The position numbers were made by a program, and so were the translations under genes. Source: Pseudoalteromonas shioyasakiensis (lineage in GTDB: Bacteria > Pseudomonadota > Gammaproteobacteria > Enterobacterales > Alteromonadaceae). Taken from it: a stretch of DNA of 64,000 bases. The notes under the pieces were generated by a model. That model was not told the DNA's origin and made no database searches. It saw only the letters and a list, made by a program, of their open reading frames with translations. The stretch spans positions 62,001 to 126,000 of the forward strand of contig NZ_LRUE01000015.1 of the NCBI RefSeq assembly GCF_001550135.1. The letters run 5' to 3'. The stretch's first letter is position 1. Each line of letters opens with the position of its first letter. Positions 35,585 to 44,679 of this stretch are shown in pieces.

Positions 35585-37759
35585 ATGACCACTCTCTCAC
35601 TTAACGGTTTAAGCGTTGATCAACAACTTGCACAGTTTGTTGAACAGCAACTTTTACCTGGAACAGGCATTAGCACAGACACCTTTTGGCAAGGCTTTGC
35701 TGATATCGTCAATGAACTAACGCCAATCAATCGTGCACTTTTAGAAAAACGCGAACAACTTCAAGCTAAGATTGATGACTATCACAAACAGCAGCCGGTA
35801 TGGGATGCAACTAACTATCAAGCATTCCTTGAAGACATTGGCTACCTCGTTCCTGAACCCGCTAGCTTCAGTATAGAAACAGAGCAAGTAGAGCCTGAAA
35901 TCGCAAGTACAGCTGGGCCGCAGCTTGTTGTGCCAGTAAGCAATGCACGCTTTGCTCTAAACGCAGCGAATGCTCGCTGGGGCTCTTTGTATGATGCGCT
36001 ATACGGCACTGATGTATTGAGTGAAGATGACGGCGCAGAGAAAGGCTCTACATACAACCCTGTACGTGGCTTTAAAGTAATGGCTTATGCCCGCCAGTTC
36101 CTCGATAAAGCATTGCCTTTAGCAAATGGCTCACACATCGAAAGCACCAGCTATTCGGTGGTTAATAATGAGCTTTTAATCACATTACGTGACAGCAGTC
36201 AGGTTCGTTTAGCAAACCCTGAACAACTTATTGGCTACCAAGGTGAAACGCAAAATCCAAGCGCTATCTTATTGAAAAATAATGGCTTACATGTAGAACT
36301 GCAAATTGACCATCATCACCCAATCGGCCAAGCAGATAAAGCAGGCCTTAAAGATGTACTACTTGAAGCAGCCCTCACAACGATTATGGACTGTGAAGAT
36401 TCCGTTGCTGCCGTTGATGCCGAAGACAAAGTAAACGTTTATCAAAACTGGCTTGGTTTAATGCAAGGAAACCTTGTAGAAGCATTTAACAAAGATGGCA
36501 AAACCATTGAGCGCCGTTTAGCACAAGACCGCCAATATCAAGGTGTAAATGGGGAAACAATCACGCTAAAAGGCCGTAGCATGATGTTTGTGCGTAACGT
36601 TGGCCATTTAATGACTAACCCAGCTATCCAAGATAGTGAAGGCAATGACGTGTTTGAAGGCATTATGGATGCCATTATCACCAGCACCGCAGCGCTTCAT
36701 GATTTAAAAGGCACAAGCACCCTCAAAAATTCAACGGCTAATAGCATTAACATTGTTAAACCAAAAATGCATGGCCCAGAAGAAGTGGCCTTCACGAATA
36801 CCCTATTTACCCGCGTTGAGCAGCTGCTAGGCTTACCAGCAAACACCATTAAAATGGGTATTATGGATGAAGAACGCCGCACTTCAGCTAACTTAAAAGC
36901 CTGTATTTTCGAGGCTAAAAACCGTGTTGTATTCATCAATACCGGTTTCTTAGACCGTACTGGTGACGAAATTCATACTTCAATGCAAGCAGGTGTGGTA
37001 TTGCCAAAAGGCGCAATTAAACTTGAGCCTTGGATCAGCGCATACGAAGATCGCAACGTTGATATTGGCTTAGCTACAGGTCTCAGTGGTAAAGCACAGA
37101 TTGGTAAAGGTATGTGGCCAATGCCAGATAAAATGGCGTTAATGATGGAACAAAAAAGTGGTCACCCGAAAAGTGGTGCAAATACCGCGTGGGTGCCCTC
37201 TCCTACTGCTGCAACGCTGCATGCAATGCATTATCACGATATTGATGTATTTGCTTGTCAAAAAGCGCTTATGGACCGTAAAGAAGCAAGCCTTACCAGC
37301 TTACTAACTCCACCGCTTATGAAAGATGCCAGCAGCTTAAGCAAAGAAGATATTCAAGCCGAACTTGATAACAATGCACAGGGTATTTTAGGTTATGTTG
37401 TGCGTTGGATTGACCAAGGTATTGGCTGCTCAAAAGTACCAGACATCAACCATGTTGGCTTAATGGAAGACCGTGCCACACTGCGAATTTCAAGCCAGCA
37501 CATGGCCAACTGGCTGTATCATGGTGTTTGTTCTGAAGAGCAAATTAGAAAAACCATGGCACGCATGGCGAAAGTCGTTGATGGCCAAAATGAAGGTGAT
37601 CCTGCTTACAAAAATATGGCTGATTCAGCCGAAACCTTAGCGCAAAGCGTTGCTTATCAAGCAGCGTTAGCCCTTGTTTTAGAGGGAGTTAAACAACCTA
37701 GTGGTTATACTGAACCATTATTGCATGCGTTCCGTATAAAATATAAGTCGTTAAATTAG
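35585..37759 (+). CDS. glcB: Malate synthase G
   Basis: 724 residues, the length of the G isoform (A is about 530). Condenses glyoxylate with acetyl-CoA to malate. Recognised by the [19 protein letters not shown] block, [34 protein letters not shown] and the C-terminal [14 protein letters not shown]. Start supported by AAAGGA upstream of ATG. Divergent partner of aceA; terminator at 37800. Confidence 0.96.
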   Translation: MTTLSLNGLSVDQQLAQFVEQQLLPGTGISTDTFWQGFADIVNELTPINRALLEKREQLQAKIDDYHKQQPVWDATNYQAFLEDIGYLVPEPASFSIETEQVEPEIASTAGPQLVVPVSNARFALNAANARWGSLYDALYGTDVLSEDDGAEKGSTYNPVRGFKVMAYARQFLDKALPLANGSHIESTSYSVVNNELLITLRDSSQVRLANPEQLIGYQGETQNPSAILLKNNGLHVELQIDHHHPIGQADKAGLKDVLLEAALTTIMDCEDSVAAVDAEDKVNVYQNWLGLMQGNLVEAFNKDGKTIERRLAQDRQYQGVNGETITLKGRSMMFVRNVGHLMTNPAIQDSEGNDVFEGIMDAIITSTAALHDLKGTSTLKNSTANSINIVKPKMHGPEEVAFTNTLFTRVEQLLGLPANTIKMGIMDEERRTSANLKACIFEAKNRVVFINTGFLDRTGDEIHTSMQAGVVLPKGAIKLEPWISAYEDRNVDIGLATGLSGKAQIGKGMWPMPDKMALMMEQKSGHPKSGANTAWVPSPTAATLHAMHYHDIDVFACQKALMDRKEASLTSLLTPPLMKDASSLSKEDIQAELDNNAQGILGYVVRWIDQGIGCSKVPDINHVGLMEDRATLRISSQHMANWLYHGVCSEEQIRKTMARMAKVVDGQNEGDPAYKNMADSAETLAQSVAYQAALALVLEGVKQPSGYTEPLLHAFRIKYKSLN

Positions 37760-37799
37760 CCACTACACAACTCTCCTTCGAGTTTCATGTGTCGTTCAT

Positions 37800-37824
37800 A
37801 GCAGCCCTAGGGCTGCTTTTTTTT
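37800..37824 (+). terminator. Intrinsic terminator of glcB
   Basis: 18-bp palindrome agcagccctagggctgct followed by a run of seven T. Confidence 0.88.
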
Positions 37825-37892
37825 GACTAATATCAATTGAACTCATAACGACAGTGAATACTCATCATTCACGGCATAATAAAAATCTATTA

Positions 37893-37926
37893 AAAAAGGG
37901 GCATTTGTTACCAAATGCCCCTTTTT
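37893..37926. terminator. Intrinsic terminator of the YebC-family gene
   Basis: Stem aaaaaggggcatttg/caaatgccccttttt with a TTAC loop, 31 bp past the minus-strand stop; A and T tracts make it bidirectional. Confidence 0.9.
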
Positions 37927-37956
37927 ACGTACTAATACGTACTAACTTTTTTAAAA

Positions 37957-38682
37957 TTAGTTTTTGACAATCGCATTGTGATAAACGTTTTGCACGTCAT
38001 CACAGTCATCTAGCATAGAAATAAACTTTTCAAAGTTTGCGATATCATCTGGATCAGTGATGTCAGTATGAACTTGTGGAACAAACGTGATTTCGTCTAC
38101 TTCAAAGTTAATACCTTCAAATGCTTCTTCAAGAGCAGTTTTTGCTTTGTAGTACTCTGTATGTGGAGCGAAAACTGACACTTTGCCATCTTCTACTTCT
38201 ACATCCGTTACGTCTACATCAGCCATCATTAGCGCTTCAAGTACAACTTCGTCGTCATCACCTTCAAAGCCTAAAACAGCTAAGTGATCGAACATATGCG
38301 CTACACAACCCGGTGTGCCAATTTTTGAATCTGTTTTTGTAAACGGTAAACGTACATCTTTGATAGTACGGTTAGGGTTATCAGTTAAACAGTCTACAAT
38401 TACCATACAGTTACCAGGGCCATAGCCTTCGTAACGTGCTGGAGAATAGTCTTCCCCTGCTCCACCGGCTGCTTTTTTGATTGCATTATCGATTACGTGT
38501 GCTGGAACTTGGTCTTTTTTTGCACGCTCAATAATACGTTTTAGCGCTTGGTTAACTTCTGGATCTGGTTCGCCATTTTTAGCAACAACGTAGATTTCTT
38601 TACCGTACTTAGAATTTACTTTAGTTTTTGCATTGGCTGTTTTAGCCATGGCGTTTTTGCGGACTTCAAATGCTCTGCCCAT
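37957..38682 (-). CDS. YebC/PmpR (TACO1) family regulator
   Basis: 241 residues, normal for the family. N-terminal [37 protein letters not shown] and [19 protein letters not shown] are family hallmarks; the C-terminal half is acidic. Members act as transcriptional regulators or as translation factors that help ribosomes at proline stretches. This one resembles the YeeN-type paralogue more than housekeeping YebC (no ruvC genes nearby). Monocistronic. Confidence 0.9.
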   Translation of the reverse strand: MGRAFEVRKNAMAKTANAKTKVNSKYGKEIYVVAKNGEPDPEVNQALKRIIERAKKDQVPAHVIDNAIKKAAGGAGEDYSPARYEGYGPGNCMVIVDCLTDNPNRTIKDVRLPFTKTDSKIGTPGCVAHMFDHLAVLGFEGDDDEVVLEALMMADVDVTDVEVEDGKVSVFAPHTEYYKAKTALEEAFEGINFEVDEITFVPQVHTDITDPDDIANFEKFISMLDDCDDVQNVYHNAIVKN

Positions 38683-38814
38683 CTTATGCCTCTATGAATA
38701 CATTTGATAATTGCCGATATTTTAGCAACTCATGACGGCTTGGGCTAGTACTAGGACATTTAGAAAAATAAAAAACTAACAATAAATCTCAGGAAAAATT
38801 AAAAAAAAGGCTAT

Positions 38815-39432
38815 TTAACATAACACCTTATTTTCTTGGAATGAGTCAACCAAAGTAGGTAGTTCTGAAAAATGATGCATTACATAATCGGCCTGATTCG
38901 CATACTCGGGAATTTCATCCGGAGCGTACAAGCAAGCACGCATATTGGCATTATGCGCAGCCTGAATATCAAATAAGTAATCGCCAACATATAGTAACTC
39001 AGACTGATCAAGCTCCCATAGTGTAGCAATCGCATTCAAGGCACTTGGATCAGGCTTAGCTGGCGCATCAGAGCGAGTCAGCACAGTTTCTATTGGTAAG
39101 GGGTTATTCTTTAATTTAATAGCAGCTGCACGGTCGTAGTTACGAGTTACAATCGCCATCGGGATATTATTTTCTTTCAGCCTAGTAATTGCCTCAGCAA
39201 CACCTGGCAATAAATGAGCGTGTTGTGCATCTATGAGTTCATGCTGATGAACTATGTTCATCGCCTCTTCACGCATGTAAGGCGAAGGTAATGATGCAAT
39301 GTAAGCAAGTAAGTCATTCTCAACAGGACAGCCTACCTGCGCTTTGATAAGCGAAAAATCCAACTCTGATGAAACCAAAGTACCATCTAAGTCAAAGATT
39401 ACACCACGGATATTGTTGTCATGGATAGTCAT
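38815..39432 (-). CDS. HAD-superfamily phosphatase (phosphoglycolate-phosphatase-like)
   Basis: 205 residues. Motif I FDLDGTL with nucleophile Asp (about 14), motif II MAIVTRN (Thr), motif III Lys in KPDPSALN and the motif IV acidic pair in YVGDYLFD are all visible, with a helical cap between motifs I and II. Cytosolic small-molecule phosphatase; substrate not predictable. Monocistronic. Confidence 0.88.
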   Translation of the reverse strand: MTIHDNNIRGVIFDLDGTLVSSELDFSLIKAQVGCPVENDLLAYIASLPSPYMREEAMNIVHQHELIDAQHAHLLPGVAEAITRLKENNIPMAIVTRNYDRAAAIKLKNNPLPIETVLTRSDAPAKPDPSALNAIATLWELDQSELLYVGDYLFDIQAAHNANMRACLYAPDEIPEYANQADYVMHHFSELPTLVDSFQENKVLC

Positions 39433-39513
39433 ATAAATCCCTGTATATGAGAGTTGGGAAAATTTTGAAGCCCATTAATAAGATAGTTTACGAAATGGGT
39501 TAATTAAAGGATC

Positions 39514-39547
39514 AAAGGATTAAAAAAGGAACTTTTTTAATCCTTTT
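39514..39547. terminator. Terminator hairpin of the M1 peptidase-DUF6702 operon
   Basis: Perfect 14-bp stem aaaggattaaaaaa/ttttttaatccttt with a GGAAC loop, 10 bp past the operon end. A+T-rich stem, moderate strength. Confidence 0.65.
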
Positions 39548-39556
39548 GGATTGGTA

Positions 39557-40060
39557 TTACTCTGGATTGACCGACTCAAACCTAGCCTCAAGCCAGGTAT
39601 CATCTTGGCTAAAGGTCAGTGTTTTTACCTTTCCTTTGCCTTCAATGTTTACCATATTTACTTGTGCTGGCCATAGGTCACGAAGTGCTCCGTTGCTCAT
39701 ACGAATACCATGAATTCCCTCTGGTATCGTGACTTCTTGATAAACCCAAAAGAATTTACCATCAACTTGCGCACCCACATCTTTAAGTTCAAGTGGTTTG
39801 CCACCTAAAGTTTGTAGAGCAATATGTGACTCAACATAATCAGCAAAACGCTTTTGATCTTCTTTATTACTTAATATATCAGCATTGCCGTCAAACAAAT
39901 GTTCAACGGCGTGTTCTGTATCATGTAAATAAAAACGATGCATCAGCTCTATGTTGTTAGTCCGTTTGTTAAATAACACGGTAGTCACAGACGCTTTTAA
40001 CTGGTGCGCCATAGTTGGCGCACTCAGTAATAAAGCAAGAATAATGGCTGTAAAGCGCAT
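39557..40060 (-). CDS. Secreted DUF6702-like protein
   Basis: 167 residues. A signal peptide ends at about 18 (PTMAHQ). Strands such as SVTTVLFNKRTNNIELMHRFYLHDTEHAVEH and a late FFWVYQEV block match the DUF6702 group seen beside M1 peptidases. The start codon overlaps the TAA/TGA region of the peptidase gene, indicating coupled translation. Function unknown; a periplasmic accessory of the peptidase is a reasonable guess. Confidence 0.7.
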   Translation of the reverse strand: MRFTAIILALLLSAPTMAHQLKASVTTVLFNKRTNNIELMHRFYLHDTEHAVEHLFDGNADILSNKEDQKRFADYVESHIALQTLGGKPLELKDVGAQVDGKFFWVYQEVTIPEGIHGIRMSNGALRDLWPAQVNMVNIEGKGKVKTLTFSQDDTWLEARFESVNPE

Positions 40061-42498
40061 TATTGTTGCTCCTCAGCATCTTTTTCGTCGTCTTTTTTCA
40101 GCTCAGTTTTAATATCTTGCATGATATCGCGGCTAACTTTCGCTTTACTCTTCTCACGTTTGTACACTTCAATGCGTGATGGAATAATACGACGCGGGTA
40201 GTTGTTGTTTTCTACATCAACATCCGCTGTTTCCCAGCGTGGATCGACTGTAACAGACACTAGGTTTTTACCTTTTTCTGTAACAATTAGCTTTTGTACA
40301 TGCTTGTGGTTACGACGCCAGATTTCAGCCGGAATGTACTGCTCTTCTTTCGTACCATCTTCATAAGTAAGCTCAAGTAAGATAGGCATGACTAAGCCAC
40401 CTAAGTTTGAGAACTCAAGTACGTAGTAGTTTTTATCTTCTTTGATTGCACGCTCAAACGTTTTACGTTCCCAAGGCTCTAAACCTTTAAGGAATTTGTT
40501 ATACGCGTTACGCTCTTTGTTAGTTACTGTGAAGCGGTCGTTTTCGTCGTAGAAGTCAGTTACGTCTGGGTTTTCTTCAACCCACAGTTTTTTGCCTTCT
40601 TCTTTATTACGTTTTACGAATAACGGCATTGGCTTGTCAGCTTCGATATCACGTAAACGATTAAAGTCGATATCAGGGTTTTTGGTATCTAAACGAAGTT
40701 GGTAAACCTTGTCTAACGAGATATCAACGTGATCTGTGGTGTAGAACCAACCACGCCAGAACCAATCAAGGTCAACACCTGATGCTTCTTCCATAGTGCG
40801 GAAGAAATCAGCTGGAGTAGGGCGCTTGTACTTCCAACGCTGTGCATATTCTTTAAATGCAAAATCGAATAACTCACGGCCAAGGATCACTTCACGTAAA
40901 ATGTTAAGTGCAGCAGCAGGCTTAGTATAAGCATTAGGGCCTAAACGTAATACGCTGTCTGACTGAGTCATAACAGGCACTTGGTTTTCAGACTTCATGT
41001 ATGCAACAACATCGCGAGGCTCAACACCCCAAGGAATTGTGTGGTCCCATTCACGACCAGCAACACCATCTAAGAAGCTGTTAAGACCTTCATCCATCCA
41101 CGTCCATTGACGTTCATCAGAGTTAACCACCATAGGGAAGTAAATGTGACCTACTTCGTGGATAACAACGCCGATTAAGAAACGCTTTTCTGCTTGTGAG
41201 TAAGTACGTGTACCGTCGTCTTGTAGGTCAGTACGCGGGCCATTGAAGGTGATCATTGGATATTCCATACCACCTACAGGACCATTTACAGACTGAGCCA
41301 CAGGGTAAGGGTAGTCAAACGAGAAGCGTGAATACACTTCCATTGTATGAACAACAGCTTCAGTAGAGTACTTCTTCCAAAGGTCGCCACCTTCTTTCGG
41401 GTAGAAAGACATTGCCATTACTAACGGCTGATCTTTACCGCCTTGATGATAGCCTTTTGCGTCCCACATAAACTTACGTGAAGAAGCCCACGCAAAGTCA
41501 CGTACGTTTTCAGCTTTAAAGTGCCATGTTTTAGTTTTGTTTGTGCCTTCTTTCTCGTTTTCTAACGCTTCTTCTTCAGTCACGATGAAAACAGGGCGCT
41601 TAGCATCTTCAGCTTGTTCAAGACGCTTACGCTGTGTGCTAGTCAGAACGCTGCTTGGGTTATCAAGCTTACCTGTTGCCGATACGATGTGATCAGCAGG
41701 TACTGTAATTTCTACATCGTAGTCACCAAACTCAAGCGTAAACTCACCGCTTCCTAAGAAAGCTTTGTTAGTCCAGGCTTCATAGTCAGTGTATGCAGCA
41801 AGACGAGGGAACCACTGCGCTAATAAAAAGATATCGTTACCATCTTCTTCAAAGTGTTCATAACCTGAACGCGCGCCAACGGCGTCTTCTTCAACAATGT
41901 TAAAGGCGAAGTCCATGCTGAACTCAACGTCTTTACCCGGTTTAAGCGGCTCGTTTAAGTCGATACGCATTAAGGTATCTACTACAGTAACTTTAAGCTC
42001 TTTTCCGTCTTCGTCTTTAACATTGGCGATTTGATAACCCAGCTCGTTGTCGGCCATGAATTGCTGACGACGTAACTGACCTAAGCTCAATTTAGTTGAT
42101 TTTGGCTGAGGGTCACCTTGCAATGTTTTACCATTGAAAGTAGATGTCATTTCAGCAATTGAGTCAGATTTAAAGATATTTTGGTCTAGTTGTAACCAAA
42201 GGTACTTTAACGTGTGCGGCGAGTTATTTTTGTATTCGATAGTTTGGCTTGCTGTTAAGCGGCGTTTCTTTTCATCAAGCTTTACATCGATGTCGTAGTT
42301 TACTTGCTGTTGCCAGTAATTTTCAGCGGGTTCACCGGCTGCACTACGGTATACGTTTGGAGTTGGAAGTGCTTCATCTAGCTGACGGAACTTGTCAACG
42401 AATGAGCCTTTAGTTTGCTCAACAGATGACGCCATCACAGCTGAAGATACTGCTAAAGGCAATACCAAAGCACTCAATTTGAGAACTGCTTTTTTCAT
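40060..42498 (-). CDS. M1 family zinc aminopeptidase, periplasmic
   Basis: 812 residues from the ATG at 42498, where a signal peptide starts (MKKAVLKLSALVLPLAVSSAVMA); the longer frame to 42672 is rejected because it lacks a site and hides the signal. Zinc motif HEVGHIYFP with the third ligand Glu in WMDEGLNSF. The N-terminal beta domain (residues 30-260) and the substrate loop GGMEYP match M1 'DUF3858-like' metallopeptidases of marine bacteria. Forms an operon with the DUF6702-like gene. Confidence 0.88.
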   Translation of the reverse strand: MKKAVLKLSALVLPLAVSSAVMASSVEQTKGSFVDKFRQLDEALPTPNVYRSAAGEPAENYWQQQVNYDIDVKLDEKKRRLTASQTIEYKNNSPHTLKYLWLQLDQNIFKSDSIAEMTSTFNGKTLQGDPQPKSTKLSLGQLRRQQFMADNELGYQIANVKDEDGKELKVTVVDTLMRIDLNEPLKPGKDVEFSMDFAFNIVEEDAVGARSGYEHFEEDGNDIFLLAQWFPRLAAYTDYEAWTNKAFLGSGEFTLEFGDYDVEITVPADHIVSATGKLDNPSSVLTSTQRKRLEQAEDAKRPVFIVTEEEALENEKEGTNKTKTWHFKAENVRDFAWASSRKFMWDAKGYHQGGKDQPLVMAMSFYPKEGGDLWKKYSTEAVVHTMEVYSRFSFDYPYPVAQSVNGPVGGMEYPMITFNGPRTDLQDDGTRTYSQAEKRFLIGVVIHEVGHIYFPMVVNSDERQWTWMDEGLNSFLDGVAGREWDHTIPWGVEPRDVVAYMKSENQVPVMTQSDSVLRLGPNAYTKPAAALNILREVILGRELFDFAFKEYAQRWKYKRPTPADFFRTMEEASGVDLDWFWRGWFYTTDHVDISLDKVYQLRLDTKNPDIDFNRLRDIEADKPMPLFVKRNKEEGKKLWVEENPDVTDFYDENDRFTVTNKERNAYNKFLKGLEPWERKTFERAIKEDKNYYVLEFSNLGGLVMPILLELTYEDGTKEEQYIPAEIWRRNHKHVQKLIVTEKGKNLVSVTVDPRWETADVDVENNNYPRRIIPSRIEVYKREKSKAKVSRDIMQDIKTELKKDDEKDAEEQQ

Positions 42499-42649
42499 TG
42501 TTAATCCTGTAATTAATTTGCCAGCGTACCATCGCAAACTGCTAACAAAGTTGCAATAAAATAACGATAAAGTGCGGGATTTTTCGGGTAGTATTCGATG
42601 TTTTAATGAAGACCTATTTTTCACAAAAAAATTGCCTTGATTAACACCT

Positions 42650-42666
42650 TGTAAACCCCCTTTACA
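42650..42666. repeat. 17-bp palindrome TGTAAACCCCCTTTACA, copy 2
   Basis: Exact copy, about 150 bp upstream of the M1 peptidase start and about 100 bp upstream of the 78-residue protein gene. Confidence 0.8.
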
Positions 42667-42769
42667 AAACACTGGTTAATTTTAGTTCAGCACTAATTCA
42701 TCCCAAAGTATTACAGTTGATTAGTAGATACTCTGCTTAAATTCTAGTTAATGATGAAAGGGTGATTAG

Positions 42770-43006
42770 ATGAAGTTTTATATTGTAAAAAAAGACTCTC
42801 GTTTAGCAGCCATTCCTGCTCAAGAATCAATTCTAAACGAGTACAAAGAACGCGGATTTGAATTTGTCGAAGTGATTGCAGCTTGTGATGAGTCAGATGC
42901 ATTATCTCGCACGAACCCGAGTGTAAATGGGTCTAAAAAGTGGCTAATTTACCCGACTGCACTGGTAATTTTATCCTTAATTGCCATTATTTTTGTAATA
43001 AATTAA
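42770..43006 (+). CDS. Small membrane-anchored protein, paralogue A
   Basis: 78 residues, start supported by AAGGGTG upstream. Cytosolic N-terminal domain (MKFYIVKKDSRLAAIPAQE ... VIAACDESDAL) and one C-terminal TM helix (about 57-76, tail-anchored). It shares FYI-KK, AIPA, AAC-E and DAL positions with the next gene, so the two arose by duplication. No known family recognised. The pair lies between an M1 peptidase and sbcDC. Confidence 0.65.
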   Translation: MKFYIVKKDSRLAAIPAQESILNEYKERGFEFVEVIAACDESDALSRTNPSVNGSKKWLIYPTALVILSLIAIIFVIN

Positions 43007-43140
43007 ATTTTGCGACATTTGCTATTGAAATTTACTGCCATTTGTATTTAAAATCGCCCACTTTTTTGATTTTGGGGTCTGCGAAGCATGCATTTTAAAC
43101 CCCAAAATGTTTGGTAATCAGCATAGAATTCGGTGAGCGT

Positions 43141-43377
43141 ATGGATTTCTATATCCTAAAAAAACAACAAGAACTAATTGCAATTCCAGCGGACGAACAA
43201 AATTGTAAACAGTACCTAGATTCAGGGTATTTTTATATCGACAAAGTAGCGGCATGTAATGAAACAAATGCCCTTAAGATTTTACAAGCTAAGCAAACCA
43301 AAGCGCTTAAAGTACCTATGATAATGGCATTGTTAGCATTGCCTATGGTGGTTTTTGCTTGGTATAGCTTAAGTTAA
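43141..43377 (+). CDS. Small membrane-anchored protein, paralogue B
   Basis: 78 residues from the ATG at 43141 (GGTGAG upstream); a GTG at 43111 is less likely. MDFYILKKQQELIAIPADE and VAACNETNAL align with paralogue A; a C-terminal TM helix follows (about 58-76). Same length as A, spaced 134 bp. Function unknown. Confidence 0.65.
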   Translation: MDFYILKKQQELIAIPADEQNCKQYLDSGYFYIDKVAACNETNALKILQAKQTKALKVPMIMALLALPMVVFAWYSLS

Positions 43378-43446
43378 CAAACCAGGCTGGGCATCTTGGC
43401 TCAGCTTAGGTATATTGACGCTCTTAATAAATAATAAGAGCGTTTA

Positions 43447-44679
43447 ATGAAAGTCCTTCATACATCTGATTGGCATTTAGGCCAACAATTCTACGAGCAT
43501 TCCCGATTCGATGAGCATCAAGCATTTCTAGCTTGGTTAACCGATACGCTTGTGTCAGAACAGATCGACTTACTACTGGTTGCGGGTGACATTTATCATA
43601 CGGCAACGCCACCTGCCAGCGCAGAAAACCAACTCTACCAATTTATTAAAACCACTAAGCAACATTGCCCCGACTTACACATAGTGATTATTGCTGGTAA
43701 CCATGATTCAGCAAATCGTATTATGGCGGCAAAACCTTTATTGGCTCAGTTTGATACCCATGTTGTTGGCCGCTTTGATAGCAATGTTCCTCATGAAGTA
43801 GTACTGCCAATCAGCACAAAAAATGGCGATGCGAATGTTGTTGCCATGCCATTTTTACGTAGTAGTGATTTAAGCAGTTATAACCGCCAGCAAGAGCAAC
43901 CGTTAAGTTACAACCAAGCCGTTGCTCTCGCCTACAAAGATGCATTACAAGCAGCAAGCGAATTACCAAACGCGCCATTAATTGCTATGGGCCACCTGCA
44001 TGCAAAAGGTGGAGACATCTCATCTGATTCTGAACGTAACTTAGTGATTGGTGGTGAAGATGCAATATCGGCAAGCATATTTACTGATCAACCTGATTAT
44101 GTTGCACTAGGGCATCTTCATAAAGCTCAGACAGTCGCGAAAAAAGAAACTATTCGCTACAGTGGCACGCCTATGCCGATGTCATTTTCTGAAAGACGCT
44201 ATCAGCATCAAGTTGTGATAGTCGAGCTTAGTGACTCAGCTACATCTGTAAACCCCCTTTACATTCCTAGCTTTTGTAAAGTCATGTTGCTACCAGAAAA
44301 AGACTGCGTACCACTGAACGAACTATGTGAGCTTATAAAACAACTCGATTTAACAGATGAAGATTTAGCGCCATACCTGCGGGTTAAATTGAGCGCCCAT
44401 GACACTGACACCACTTTTAGAGAACAAATAGAACAAGCCCTTGAAGGTAAGCAGGTTAAGTTTTGTGGTATTGAAAGGGTACGTCAGCAAAGCAACCAGC
44501 AAGACGATGAACAAACTCTATTTGAAGATGTCTCGCAAATTGAAGCGCTAAACCCACATTCACTTTTAGAGCAAGCATTTGCAAACAATAAAGATATGGC
44601 AGGGCAGGCGGTGCCAAAAGAATTAGAAGGCTTACTAAGCCAAGTGATCGATGAGTTGAATGCAGAGGACCTACTATGA
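43447..44679 (+). CDS. sbcD: SbcD exonuclease subunit (Mre11 family)
   Basis: 410 residues. Metallophosphoesterase motifs HTSDWHLGQ (5-13), VAGDIYHTA, AGNHDS and MGHLHA/LGHLHK are intact. With SbcC it opens DNA hairpins and cleaves ends blocked by proteins. The ATGA overlap with sbcC (4 bp) gives coupling. The coding sequence carries an exact copy of the TGTAAACCCCCTTTACA palindrome (44247-44263). Confidence 0.95.
   Translation: MKVLHTSDWHLGQQFYEHSRFDEHQAFLAWLTDTLVSEQIDLLLVAGDIYHTATPPASAENQLYQFIKTTKQHCPDLHIVIIAGNHDSANRIMAAKPLLAQFDTHVVGRFDSNVPHEVVLPISTKNGDANVVAMPFLRSSDLSSYNRQQEQPLSYNQAVALAYKDALQAASELPNAPLIAMGHLHAKGGDISSDSERNLVIGGEDAISASIFTDQPDYVALGHLHKAQTVAKKETIRYSGTPMPMSFSERRYQHQVVIVELSDSATSVNPLYIPSFCKVMLLPEKDCVPLNELCELIKQLDLTDEDLAPYLRVKLSAHDTDTTFREQIEQALEGKQVKFCGIERVRQQSNQQDDEQTLFEDVSQIEALNPHSLLEQAFANNKDMAGQAVPKELEGLLSQVIDELNAEDLL
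44247..44263. repeat. 17-bp palindrome TGTAAACCCCCTTTACA, copy 3 (inside sbcD)
   Basis: Exact copy in frame within sbcD, so a promoter role there is unlikely. Confidence 0.8.

Noticed and set aside
42499..42672. N-terminal extension of the M1 peptidase (58 residues)
   Set aside because: The internal ATG at 42498 opens a clean signal peptide. The extension has no ribosome-binding site and contains the 17-bp palindrome.
43111..43140. GTG start for paralogue B
   Set aside because: The ATG at 43141 has GGTGAG upstream and gives the same length and alignment as paralogue A.
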